Positions 1 through 7,011 of a stretch of DNA of 11,187 nt are shown here, piece after piece. The notes under the pieces are model-generated. The model did no database searches, was not told where the DNA came from, and saw only the letters and a list, made by a program, of their open reading frames with translations. The stretch is from positions 1-11,187 of the forward strand of contig NZ_CAUDZA010000041.1 in assembly GCF_958453765.1 (NCBI RefSeq), written 5' to 3'. Positions within the stretch are counted from its first letter, which is position 1. Each line of letters starts with the position of its first letter. Position numbers and translations under genes: made by a program. The stretch comes from Phascolarctobacterium_A succinatutens_B (GTDB lineage Bacteria > Bacillota > Negativicutes > Acidaminococcales > Acidaminococcaceae).

Positions 1-176
1 ATAAAGATAAGGACAAAGACAAGCAGGCTCCCGCTACGGTAACAACTGAAGGCAATGCCAACCAGGCACCTGTAGTAAGCAACCAGCCTACTAAAAAGAA
101 ACGCAGCATTAAGGACCGCGTTAACGAAATCATGGGCAAGCCTGTTGTCAGCAACCAGCCTACTCCGCGTAACTAA
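1..176 (+). CDS. 3' end of an unidentified protein with a charged, repeated C-terminal tail (partial)
   Basis: An open frame (codons in phase with position 3) enters from the left edge and stops with TAA at 174-176, giving the last 57 residues. The tail is hydrophilic and lysine-rich, beginning with alternating Lys/Asp and containing a KKKRS cluster. The octapeptide PVVSNQPT occurs twice; at DNA level 69-92 and 141-164 match at 22 of 24 bases, spaced exactly 72 bp (24 codons), so the tail carries an in-frame duplication. Such tails are typically unstructured extensions. No domain is visible, so the function cannot be assigned. A strong terminator follows 9 bases after the stop, so this is the last gene of its transcription unit. 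That it is a real gene is well supported; its identity is unknown. Confidence 0.7.
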   Translation, partial: KDKDKDKQAPATVTTEGNANQAPVVSNQPTKKKRSIKDRVNEIMGKPVVSNQPTPRN

Positions 177-185
177 TTCACTTTT

Positions 186-219
186 ATGGTGGTCACCAAG
201 TGTGACCGCCATTTTTTAT
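186..219 (+). terminator. Rho-independent terminator of the left-edge gene
   Basis: An 11-bp stem (186-196 with 202-212, one G-U pair) closes a 5-base loop and is followed by six T residues (212-217). It separates the left-edge gene from the carboxyltransferase gene. Confidence 0.9.
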
Positions 220-240
220 TACTCAAAACTAAGTATATTG

Positions 241-269
241 TATACATGAATACAGATTTATGCTATAAT
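241..269 (+). promoter_or_regulatory. Extended -10 promoter for the carboxyltransferase gene
   Basis: TATAAT at 264-269 is preceded by TG plus one base (261-263), the extended -10 signature. The -35 at 17-bp spacing (TATACA, 241-246) is poor, as is usual with extended -10 promoters. The predicted start lies near 276, giving a leader of about 50 nt ending in AAGGAG (315-320), 7 bases before the ATG. Confidence 0.7.
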
Positions 270-327
270 AATGACAGCTATAAATCAGCTTTAATTAACG
301 AACTATACTAATAAAAGGAGTACTGCC

Positions 328-1698
328 ATGGAGAAGAAACCCGTAAAAATAGTTGAAACCGTCCTGCGTGACGGCCACCAGTCCCTTGCTGCCACCAGAA
401 TGCGCATCAGCGACATGCTGCCGGTACTGGAACAGTTGGATAACGCCGGCTACTATGCTTTGGAGGCTTGGGGCGGCGCCACCTTTGACTCCTGCCTGCG
501 CTTCCTTAACGAGGATCCCTGGCAACGTCTGCGCACGCTCAAAAAGTATCTGCGCAAAACCCCAATTCAAATGCTGCTGCGCGGTCAGAACATTTTGGGC
601 TATAACCATTATGCCGATGACGTTGTACGCGAATTTGTAAACCGCTCTGTTGACAACGGCGTATCCATCATCCGTATTTTCGATGCTCTTAACGATACAC
701 GCAACCTGGAATGCGCAATGCGTGCCGCTAAGGAAGCAGGCGCACATGTTCAGGGTTGTATTGTATATACCATCAGCCCCTACCATCAGGACAAAGACTT
801 TGTACAGCTCGGTAAAGAGCTGGCACAGATGGGCGCAGATTCCATCTGCATTAAAGATATGGCCGGTCTGCTGCGTCCCTACGCTGCCGAAAGCCTTATC
901 CGCAGCCTGAAGGCAGAGCTTGACCTGCCTATCGACCTGCACACCCACTTCACCAGCGGTATGGGTGATATGACTTACCTGAAGGCTGTTGAAGCCGGTG
1001 CGGACATGATTGATACTGCGCTTTCTCCGTTCTCTGAATCTACCAGCCAGCCCTGCACAGAAGCTCTGGTAGCAACGCTGGAGGGCACTCCCTACGATAC
1101 AGGCATCAACCTTTCCGAGCTTAATGCATTGGCTGACTATTTCAAGGATGTACGCAAAAACCTTATCCACGATTTCAACCTGAACGCCAACATCCCCATC
1201 GATCCCAAGGTGCTCACCTTCCAGATTCCGGGCGGTATGCTTTCCAACCTGCTGAACCAGATGAAGGAGATGGGTGTTGCCGACAAATACCCGCAGCTGC
1301 TTGAGGAAATGCCGCGCGTGCGTGCCGAGCTCGGTTATCCGCCGCTGGTTACTCCTACCAGCCAGATTGTAGGTTCTATGTCCGTATTGAACGTTGCACT
1401 TGGACGCTATAAGATGATTCCCCGCGAGGTTAAGGACTTAATCCTTGGCAAATACGGCCGCACTCCGGGACCGATTGACCCTGAGGTTAAACGCCTGGCC
1501 ATCGGTGACGCGCCGCAAATCGACCACCGTCCTGCCGACGATATTCCGCCGCAAATGAAAAAGCTGCGTGAAAAGCTGGCTGAGGAAGGCTTCCCCAACG
1601 CACCGATCGAAGACGTTTTAAGCTATGCCTCCTTCCCCGAGGTAACACTCAACTTCCTGCGTCACAGCAACATCGGTATGAAATTCCACGATTTATAA
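328..1698 (+). CDS. oadA: Biotin-dependent carboxyltransferase subunit (oxaloacetate decarboxylase alpha / pyruvate carboxylase subunit B type)
   Basis: This cytoplasmic enzyme is a 456-residue carboxyltransferase of the DRE-TIM metallolyase type. The family moves CO2 between carboxybiotin and oxaloacetate/pyruvate. Metal and active-site signatures are visible: RDGHQS (R14, D15, Q18), the lysine of IKDMAGLL (K176, the carbamylated metal-ligand lysine in this family), and HTH (H205, H207). The RIFDALND segment is also present. After the barrel comes the helical carboxyltransferase-associated region, and the protein ends at residue 456 with no biotinyl domain and no MKM biotinylation motif. It must therefore work with a separate biotin carrier. 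The ATG is chosen because AAGGAG lies 7 bases upstream. The gene is monocistronic, between its own promoter and terminator. No carrier, beta or gamma subunit lies in view. The distinction from PycB or a transcarboxylase 5S subunit cannot be made from sequence alone, so the symbol is tentative. Confidence 0.88.
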   Translation: MEKKPVKIVETVLRDGHQSLAATRMRISDMLPVLEQLDNAGYYALEAWGGATFDSCLRFLNEDPWQRLRTLKKYLRKTPIQMLLRGQNILGYNHYADDVVREFVNRSVDNGVSIIRIFDALNDTRNLECAMRAAKEAGAHVQGCIVYTISPYHQDKDFVQLGKELAQMGADSICIKDMAGLLRPYAAESLIRSLKAELDLPIDLHTHFTSGMGDMTYLKAVEAGADMIDTALSPFSESTSQPCTEALVATLEGTPYDTGINLSELNALADYFKDVRKNLIHDFNLNANIPIDPKVLTFQIPGGMLSNLLNQMKEMGVADKYPQLLEEMPRVRAELGYPPLVTPTSQIVGSMSVLNVALGRYKMIPREVKDLILGKYGRTPGPIDPEVKRLAIGDAPQIDHRPADDIPPQMKKLREKLAEEGFPNAPIEDVLSYASFPEVTLNFLRHSNIGMKFHDL

Positions 1699-1710
1699 GC
1701 ACAACGCTAA

Positions 1711-1750
1711 AGAGCACGTTGAGAAATCAATCTCAGCGTGCTCTCTTTTT
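1711..1750 (+). terminator. Terminator between convergent genes
   Basis: A 13-bp stem (1711-1723 with 1732-1744, one G-U pair) closes an 8-base loop and is followed by CTTTTT. It ends the carboxyltransferase transcript. The minus-strand gene ends only 10 bases downstream, so the hairpin may also serve it, although the T-run in that direction is only three bases. Confidence 0.88.
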
Positions 1751-1759
1751 ATGCAGATA

Positions 1760-3112
1760 TTATTTTACATCCTCCAGGTGTTCTTCCTGAAGCTCCTCGT
1801 GAATCTTTTCCGGCTCGTGCAAAAGCTGGATGCCGACGCGCACAATACGCATCTTATCGATCTCCTCTACCGTAAAAGCAGCAGCAGGTGTCTGCACCTT
1901 CTGCCCCACCTTAGGCGGATAATCAAGCTGAGAGTAAACCCAGCCGCCGATAGTATCACAGTTTTCGGTATCTAAGGCCAGCTCAAAGGTATCGTTAACA
2001 TCCTCCAGCAGCATTTTGCCGTCAACGGAATAGGTTTTGCTGCCCTTTTCCTCTACTTCCGGACGTTCCTCGTCAAACTCGTCCTGAATCTCGCCTACGA
2101 TTTCCTCCAGAATATCCTCAACGGTAACCATACCTGCGGTACCGCCGTATTCATCAACGAGGATTGCCAGCTGGCTGCGATGCTTCTGCAGAATGCGCAG
2201 CAGCTTGCTGATAGGCAGAGATTCCGGCACCAGCAGCACCTTACGCGCCAGACTGCGCAAATCAGGACGCTCGCCGGCATTTAAGCTGCGCAGCAAATCC
2301 TTGATATGCAAAAAGCCGATAATGTGATCCTTGTCCTCATCACAGATTGGATAACGCGTCATGCGCTCCTCCAGCGCCGTCTTGATATTATCCTCCCAGG
2401 AATCCTCCAGATACAGGCAGATCATATCGGTACGCGGCACCATGATGTCGCTAGCACGACGGTCGGAAAAGTCAAAGACATTATCCAGATAAGTAAGCTC
2501 TGTTTTATCAATATAGCCATGCTTATGGCTTTCTTCCATCAGTATGCGGATTTCGTCCTCATTGTGCGCCTCTTCCGCCTCGCTTGCAGCCTCAACGCCT
2601 ATACGACGCAACGTCCAGTTAGCAACATGATTTAAAAACCACACCGCCGGATACATCAGCTTATCAAACAGAATCAGCGGAGTTGCCACAAACAGAACAA
2701 CCTGCTCAGTCTTTTGAATAGATAATGATTTAGGCACCAGCTCACCTAAAACTATATGCAATGCGGTGATAACACCGAAGCCCACAACAAAAGCTATTGT
2801 ATGCTCAACTTGCGGCGGCAGCTGCAGCAAATTAAATACAGGATGCATCAGCTTAGCCACCGTCGGCTCACCAATCCAGCCAAGGCCCAGAGATGCCAGC
2901 GTGATACCAAGCTGTGTCACCGAAAGATAGGCATCGAGATGCTCCGTAACCTGCTTAGCGCTTTCTGCCCGCGTATTGCCTTCCTTAATCAGCGCATCAA
3001 GACGCGAAGGGCGTACCTTGACAATAGAAAACTCCGAAGCAACGAAAAAGCCGTTCAGCGCTACCAAAAATAAAATCGCTATAACATTAAACAAACATAT
3101 GAGATAGTCCAA
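1760..3112 (-). CDS. CorC/HlyC-family CNNM and CBS-domain membrane protein
   Basis: This is a 450-residue integral membrane protein of the CNNM/CorC (hemolysin C-like) family, implicated in Mg2+/Co2+ homeostasis. Order of parts: a CNNM transmembrane domain (about residues 5-190) opening with the family motif NGFFVASEF (20-28); a CBS pair (about 215-340) with MVPRTDM (224-230) and the conserved VDEYGGTAG block (319-327) followed by the acidic VEDILEEIVGEI; and a C-terminal transport-associated domain (about 360-440) with TIGGWV. Length is normal for the family. The start is uncertain. The TTG at 3110-3112 lacks a well-placed ribosome site, while a strong GGAGGTG lies at 3151-3157, about 40 bases upstream. 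The best-spaced in-frame alternative is an unusual CTG at 3137-3139, which would add nine residues. It has its own promoter and is converging on the carboxyltransferase gene. Confidence 0.9.
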   Translation of the reverse strand: MDYLICLFNVIAILFLVALNGFFVASEFSIVKVRPSRLDALIKEGNTRAESAKQVTEHLDAYLSVTQLGITLASLGLGWIGEPTVAKLMHPVFNLLQLPPQVEHTIAFVVGFGVITALHIVLGELVPKSLSIQKTEQVVLFVATPLILFDKLMYPAVWFLNHVANWTLRRIGVEAASEAEEAHNEDEIRILMEESHKHGYIDKTELTYLDNVFDFSDRRASDIMVPRTDMICLYLEDSWEDNIKTALEERMTRYPICDEDKDHIIGFLHIKDLLRSLNAGERPDLRSLARKVLLVPESLPISKLLRILQKHRSQLAILVDEYGGTAGMVTVEDILEEIVGEIQDEFDEERPEVEEKGSKTYSVDGKMLLEDVNDTFELALDTENCDTIGGWVYSQLDYPPKVGQKVQTPAAAFTVEEIDKMRIVRVGIQLLHEPEKIHEELQEEHLEDVK

Positions 3113-3180
3113 AAATCTCTGTAATCCTGCAGATTGCAGAAAAACAGTTTCACCTCCGTAAAATATATAATATTAATAGT

Positions 3181-3208
3181 ATTGTACCATAGTTAGGCCA
3201 TAAAGCAA
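3181..3208 (-). promoter_or_regulatory. Promoter of the CorC-family gene
   Basis: On the minus strand, TTGCTT (3203-3208) and TACAAT (3181-3186) are separated by 16 bp, with TG plus one base just before the -10 (extended -10). The strong GGAGGTG at 3151-3157 follows about 25 bases downstream. Confidence 0.65.
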
Positions 3209-3230
3209 AATAATTTTTTGTAAAATTTGT

Positions 3231-3279
3231 AGCAAAAAAGCCGCCGTATCAGCAAAAATTTACATGATACGACGGCTTT
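3231..3279 (-). terminator. Terminator of ileS
   Basis: On the minus strand a 15-bp stem (3265-3279 with 3237-3251, one G-U pair) is followed by six T residues. It ends the ileS transcript before the promoter of the CorC-family gene. Confidence 0.9.
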
Positions 3280-3331
3280 AAGCTTTTATTTGAGGTCGGC
3301 TACAGCTTTATGCAAAGATGATGCCTTATAC

Positions 3332-6121
3332 TCAAGCTTTAACTGCTTCAGCGCAGCGTTTGCACAGAGTCGGATGCTCAGCGTCCTGACCAACCTCGTC
3401 GCTGTAAATCCAGCAACGCTCGCACTTGTGGCCTTCGGCAGCAGCAACAGTAACCTTCAGGTCCTCACGGCCGGTTGTTTCGGCACCTTCGGCAGCGCCT
3501 TCAACAACAACTGCCTGAGAAACGATCAGCAGAGTTGCCAGGTCTTTTTCTACGGATTTCAGGATAGCCAGTGCTTCGCCTTCAGCGTGCAGCTCAACCT
3601 TAGCATCCAGAGAGTGACCGATTTGTTTATTACGACGAGCCAGCTCCAGCACCTTGGTGATTTCGCTGCGGATTTCAATGAAGTTATCCCATTTAGTTTC
3701 CAGCTCTTCGTTGATGTATTCTTCCTTAACCTCCGGCCAGGGCAGCATTTGTACGGATTCCGGAGCATTAGCAGGCTTCTTCATGAACTGCCATACTTCT
3801 TCCATAGTGAAGCTCAGTACCGGGGACAGCATAACGATGAGATCCATGAGGATTTCATGCATAGCGGTTTGTGCGCTGCGACGCTCTTTGCTGTCAGCCT
3901 TGTAAGCATACAGGCGGTCCTTGAGGATATCCAGATAGAAGCTGGACATTTCAACGGTGCAGAAGTTATGGATTGCATGGTACAGTACATGGAAATCATA
4001 GCTTTCGTAAGCAGCGGTAACTTCCTTCTTCAGCAGCTGCAGATGCATCAGTGCCCATTGGTCAAGCTCCAGCATTTCGTTGAACGGAACAGCATCGGTT
4101 TCATAGTTGAAATCGTTGGTGTTGCCCAGAATGTAACGGATGGTGTTACGGATTTTGCGGTATACCTCAGCCAGCTGCTTCAGGATTTTCGGGGAGATAC
4201 GGATATCTGCCTTGTAATCGGAGGAAGCAGTCCACAGGCGGATGATATCAGCGCCGTATTGCTTGATTACGTCCTGCGGAACGATAACGTTACCTACGGA
4301 TTTGGACATCTTGCGGCCATCGCCGTCAACTACATAACCATGAGTCAGTACGGATTCGTACGGAGCACGGCCTGCAACAGCAACGGAAGTCAGCAGAGAG
4401 GACTGGAACCAGCCACGATGCTGGTCACTGCCTTCGAGGTACATAGCAACCGGCCAGGACAGCTCCGGACGCTTTGCGGCAACAGCCATGTGAGAAGAAC
4501 CGCTGTCGAACCATACGTCCATGATATCGCTTTCCTTGTGGAAGTGCTTACCGCCGCATTTCGGGCAGACAGTGCCTTCCGGCAGCAGCTCTTCTGCAGT
4601 GTGAGCCCACCATGCATCGCTGCCTTCTTTTTCGAACCAGTTAGCAACGGAATCAATGGTAGCTTCGTTAATCAGATGCTCGCCGCAGTTATCGCAGTAG
4701 AATACCGGGATAGGAACACCCCATACACGCTGACGGCTGATGCACCAGTCGTGACGGTCGCTTACCATGTTATGGATACGTTGTTGGCCCCAGGAAGGAA
4801 TCCACTGTACATCGTCGATAGATTTCAGTGCTTCATCACGGAAGCCGTCGATAGAAGCGAACCATTGAGAGGTTGCGCGGAAAATAATCGGGTTTTTGCA
4901 GCGCCAGCAGTGTGCGTATTGGTGCTTAATGTTTTCTTTGCCCAGCAGGCAGTTCAGCTCAGCCAGATATTTCAGTACCGGGATATTAGCGTCGAATACA
5001 AACATGCCCTTGAAGCGTTCGCCTGCTTCTTCGGTCAGCTTGCCCTGAGAATCAACAGGGCAGAGAATCGGCAGCTTGTATTTCAGGCCGGTTTCAAAGT
5101 CGACATCGCCATGACCGGGAGCGGTATGTACGCAACCGGTACCGGCTTCGGTAGTTACATAGTCAGCCATAACTACGAGAGAGCGGCGGTTGTTGTATTC
5201 AGGGAACGGATGCACGCATTCAGCGAATTCCATATCTTTACCAAGAGTAGTGCCAAGGATATTGCTGAGGTCCTTATGGCAGACAGCGCCAACCTGAGCC
5301 AGCAGGTCCTTTGCCATGAAGAGAACTTCGCCTTCGCATTCAACCCAGGCATATTCCAGAGCAGGGTTCAGAGCAACAGCAACGTTGGCAGGCATAGTCC
5401 ACGGAGTGGTGGTCCAAATTACCATGTATGCTTTTTTGCCTTTAGCAGCTTCCGGAGTCTGGCCGTTGTCTTTTACCAGCGGCATTTTTACGAAGATAGT
5501 CGGAGTTTTTTGCTCGCCGTATTCGATTTCTGCTTCAGCCAGAGCGGTTTCGCAATGCGGGCACCAGTAAACGGTCTTTTTGCCTTTGTAGATATAGCCC
5601 TTGTTAGCCATAGTACCGAATACACGGATCTGCTCAGCTTCAAAGCTGTGATGCAGAGTGATGTACGGATTTTCCCAATCACCCAGAACGCCCAGACGTT
5701 TGAAGTCTTCGCGTTGGATATCAACCCATTGCAGAGCGAAGTCGTGGCATTTGCGGCGCAGAGTCAGCGGATCCAGCTCATTGCGGTTCAGGCCCAGCTC
5801 TTTGATAGCAGCGTGCTCAATCGGCATGCCGTGGGTATCCCAGCCGGGAACATACGGGGTATCGAAGCCGCGAGCATATTTGTATTTCATGATGATATCT
5901 TTTAAGATTTTGTTCAGGGCATGACCCATGTGGATTTTGCCGTTTGCATACGGAGGGCCGTCATGCAGAACAAATTTCTTGTGGCCTGCATGCAGAGCCT
6001 GCTTTTTGCCATAAATATCGTTTTCTTCCCAGAATTTCAGAAAATCAGGTTCGCGTTGCGGCAGACCGGCACGCATAGGGAACTCTGTTTCGGGCAGATT
6101 CAGTGTTTTACCATAGTCCAT
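3332..6121 (-). CDS. ileS: Isoleucyl-tRNA synthetase
   Basis: This cytoplasmic class Ia synthetase charges tRNA-Ile with isoleucine using ATP. The 929 residues match the usual bacterial length. Visible motifs, in order: the HIGH-type HMGH (64-67) in PPYANGKIHMGHALNK; the WCPHC segment and the CP1 editing domain with TTTPWTMPAN and GTGCVHTAPGHGDVDF; a CxxC pair of an internal zinc site; WFDSGSSH; KMSKS (604-608); and a C-terminal zinc finger with C900, C903, C920 and C923. This makes it the eubacterial zinc-finger type rather than the long mupirocin-resistant type. The ATG at 6119-6121 is supported by GGAGG at 6131-6135, 9 bases upstream. Expression is controlled by the T-box leader upstream. 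A terminator follows about 50 bases after the stop, so it is transcribed alone. An 871-codon open frame on the opposite strand is a shadow of its codon bias. Confidence 0.98.
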   Translation of the reverse strand: MDYGKTLNLPETEFPMRAGLPQREPDFLKFWEENDIYGKKQALHAGHKKFVLHDGPPYANGKIHMGHALNKILKDIIMKYKYARGFDTPYVPGWDTHGMPIEHAAIKELGLNRNELDPLTLRRKCHDFALQWVDIQREDFKRLGVLGDWENPYITLHHSFEAEQIRVFGTMANKGYIYKGKKTVYWCPHCETALAEAEIEYGEQKTPTIFVKMPLVKDNGQTPEAAKGKKAYMVIWTTTPWTMPANVAVALNPALEYAWVECEGEVLFMAKDLLAQVGAVCHKDLSNILGTTLGKDMEFAECVHPFPEYNNRRSLVVMADYVTTEAGTGCVHTAPGHGDVDFETGLKYKLPILCPVDSQGKLTEEAGERFKGMFVFDANIPVLKYLAELNCLLGKENIKHQYAHCWRCKNPIIFRATSQWFASIDGFRDEALKSIDDVQWIPSWGQQRIHNMVSDRHDWCISRQRVWGVPIPVFYCDNCGEHLINEATIDSVANWFEKEGSDAWWAHTAEELLPEGTVCPKCGGKHFHKESDIMDVWFDSGSSHMAVAAKRPELSWPVAMYLEGSDQHRGWFQSSLLTSVAVAGRAPYESVLTHGYVVDGDGRKMSKSVGNVIVPQDVIKQYGADIIRLWTASSDYKADIRISPKILKQLAEVYRKIRNTIRYILGNTNDFNYETDAVPFNEMLELDQWALMHLQLLKKEVTAAYESYDFHVLYHAIHNFCTVEMSSFYLDILKDRLYAYKADSKERRSAQTAMHEILMDLIVMLSPVLSFTMEEVWQFMKKPANAPESVQMLPWPEVKEEYINEELETKWDNFIEIRSEITKVLELARRNKQIGHSLDAKVELHAEGEALAILKSVEKDLATLLIVSQAVVVEGAAEGAETTGREDLKVTVAAAEGHKCERCWIYSDEVGQDAEHPTLCKRCAEAVKA

Positions 6122-6163
6122 TACTAATAACCTCCAATTTTATTAAACAAAAAATTTAACAAT

Positions 6164-6200
6164 ATAAAAAAGCTTCGTCCCTCAGATAAGGGACGAAGCT
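6164..6200 (-). terminator. T-box terminator hairpin
   Basis: A perfect 12-bp stem (6189-6200 with 6171-6182) closes a 6-base loop and is followed on the minus strand by a T-run (6166-6170 and the last stem base). It is the off state of the ileS leader and is mutually exclusive with the antiterminator. Confidence 0.93.
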
Positions 6201-6472
6201 GTAGACTAACAACGATTAATACGCTTGCGTATCATGCATCATTAACAAACGTGTACTCCGTGGTACCACCCTCATGACGACAGCCTTTGCTGCACGCCAC
6301 TCGTGTGCGCAATATCGGGCGCTCCCGTATGCAGCTACTCAGGTTCGCCGCATCCGCTCCAAAGTGATTTTCACCTGCTTTACTTCGTCCGGGCTTGCAC
6401 CATACCCCGGCTCGCTTAACCTGCGCCGCAAGCTACTGTCTTTTTCATCGCGTTAGCAAATATCAATAAACG
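6164..6472 (-). promoter_or_regulatory. T-box riboswitch leader of ileS, isoleucine-specific
   Basis: The minus-strand leader has the features of a full T-box. Stem I contains the GCGAGCC and TGGTGCAAGCCCGG distal elements. The specifier loop reads GTGAAAATCACTTTGG, with the isoleucine codon AUC at 6366-6368 followed by a purine. The T-box element GGGTGGTACCACGG lies at about 6259-6272 and is followed by the terminator at 6171-6200. The TGGT bulge suits a tRNA with discriminator A, as tRNA-Ile has. The CCCTTA at the left arm of the terminator can pair with TGAGGG of the T-box to form the antiterminator. Uncharged tRNA-Ile would thus allow read-through into ileS. This should match Rfam RF00230. 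Confidence 0.95.
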
Positions 6473-6477
6473 CTAAT

Positions 6478-6506
6478 ATTATACATTAGACAATGTGATA
6501 AGTCAA
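6478..6506 (-). promoter_or_regulatory. Promoter of the T-box leader and ileS
   Basis: On the minus strand TTGACT (6501-6506), a 17-bp spacer and a perfect TATAAT (6478-6483) form a near-consensus housekeeping promoter. Transcription is expected to start near 6472, giving a leader of about 350 nt. Confidence 0.9.
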
Positions 6507-6672
6507 GGAGTGAAGAGCCTTGCACTGCCAAAATTTTATAATACACATCTTCAGACTTCTTACTGATAAAGTCATATGTTAACAATCCAGTCGCAGAATT
6601 ATTCTTAATCCTGCTCTGTTAACATAAATTATTTGAACTTCAGTCTTTAACCAAAACGTCACAAACACTCGC
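6507..6672. other. AT-rich intergenic stretch with two TGTTAACA palindromes
   Basis: No coding frame or RNA gene is recognised between the ileS promoter and the antitoxin promoter. The only structure seen is the 8-bp palindrome TGTTAACA at 6577-6584 and 6617-6624, exactly 40 bp apart. Each is part of a longer arm (6575-6584 and 6617-6626) and the arms are mutually complementary over 10 bp. They could be operator half-sites or chance. Confidence 0.4.
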
Positions 6673-6701
6673 TTGCGAAAAATACTTCTTTATGTTATAT
6701 T
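6673..6701 (+). promoter_or_regulatory. Promoter of the candidate antitoxin RNA
   Basis: TTGCGA (6673-6678), a 17-bp spacer and TATATT (6696-6701) face a stretch without a convincing reading frame that ends in a strong terminator. The predicted start is about 6708. Confidence 0.65.
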
Positions 6702-6707
6702 ATAAGC

Positions 6708-6908
6708 AAGAAAGACAACCGCCTAAGCGGTTCGTGCCAATCCAATCGGCTACGCCTCTTGGGGCACTATCGCATGGCGTGCATGAGCCAATCAGCATTG
6801 TCCTACGGACTCGCTTCTTGGATGCACCCGCAACAAGGTGGGTTGCCCGAAAAAAAGAGTAGAAAAGCCACTCCGTTACCGGTCAAAGTTCAGGAGTGGT
6901 TTTTCTAT
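6708..6908 (+). ncRNA. Candidate type I antitoxin RNA
   Basis: About 200 nt lie between a good promoter and a strong terminator, convergent to the small toxin gene. Predicted features: a 5' hairpin (6717-6732, six base pairs, CTAA loop); two degenerate direct repeats (6742-6767 and 6788-6827), both starting CCAATC and ending in CTTGG with GCAC; a segment (6818-6838) complementary to the toxin mRNA leader; and the shared terminator (6861-6906), whose 3' arm is antisense to the toxin mRNA 3' end. The 62-codon frame inside has no ribosome site and no recognisable protein character, so the transcript is most likely non-coding. It should sequester the toxin mRNA, as RatA or RNA II do for TxpA or Fst. 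The boundaries are predictions. No known RNA family was recognised. Confidence 0.65.
6861..6906. terminator. Shared bidirectional terminator of the toxin mRNA and antitoxin RNA
   Basis: The arms 6861-6874 and 6893-6906 form 14 bp with one G-U pair and an 18-base loop. Rightward, the right arm contains TTTTT. Leftward, the minus strand reads TTTTCT and then a further run of seven T (6850-6856). It can terminate both convergent transcripts, leaving them complementary over about 45 nt at their 3' ends. Confidence 0.85.
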
Positions 6909-6924
6909 GTCCGTAACTGTCTTA

Positions 6925-7011
6925 TTACTTTCGGTTCTGAAAAATGAACGTCAGCAACGCTACGATAAAAATTCCAAAGGACATTAAGTCCTGAAAACTG
7001 AAATATACCAT
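6925..7011 (-). CDS. Holin-like/TxpA-BsrG-type small membrane toxin (28 residues)
   Basis: A 28-codon gene begins at ATG (7009-7011), with GGAGGTG (7018-7024) ideally placed upstream, and ends at TAA (6925-6927). The peptide has a short N-terminus, one hydrophobic helix centred on SFGIFIVALLTFIF (residues 11-24) and a basic tail (QNRK). This is the layout of the putative holin-like toxin family (Hol_Tox), related to TxpA and BsrG. Such peptides insert in the cytoplasmic membrane and depolarise or damage it when not repressed by an antisense RNA. An in-frame ATG two codons earlier (7015-7017) lies too close to the ribosome site. Its own promoter and the shared terminator bracket a message of about 200 nt. 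The gene, its strand and its size are firmly supported; toxicity is inferred from the family. Confidence 0.85.
   Translation of the reverse strand: MVYFSFQDLMSFGIFIVALLTFIFQNRK

Noticed and set aside
295..1170. A 291-codon minus-strand frame opposite the carboxyltransferase gene
   Set aside because: It is a mirror of the strongly coding plus-strand gene, with no ribosome site, promoter or domain of its own.
3290..5905. An 871-codon open frame on the plus strand opposite ileS
   Set aside because: It is entirely antisense to a certain ileS gene. It lacks a ribosome site and any recognisable domain, and long antisense frames are a normal by-product of the biased codon use of ileS.
6274..6456. 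A 60-codon plus-strand frame inside the T-box leader
   Set aside because: The sequence is explained fully by conserved T-box RNA structure on the other strand.
6759..6947. A 62-codon plus-strand frame in the antitoxin RNA region
   Set aside because: It has no ribosome site, crosses the terminator hairpin and runs antisense into the toxin gene. The peptide has no protein-like pattern.
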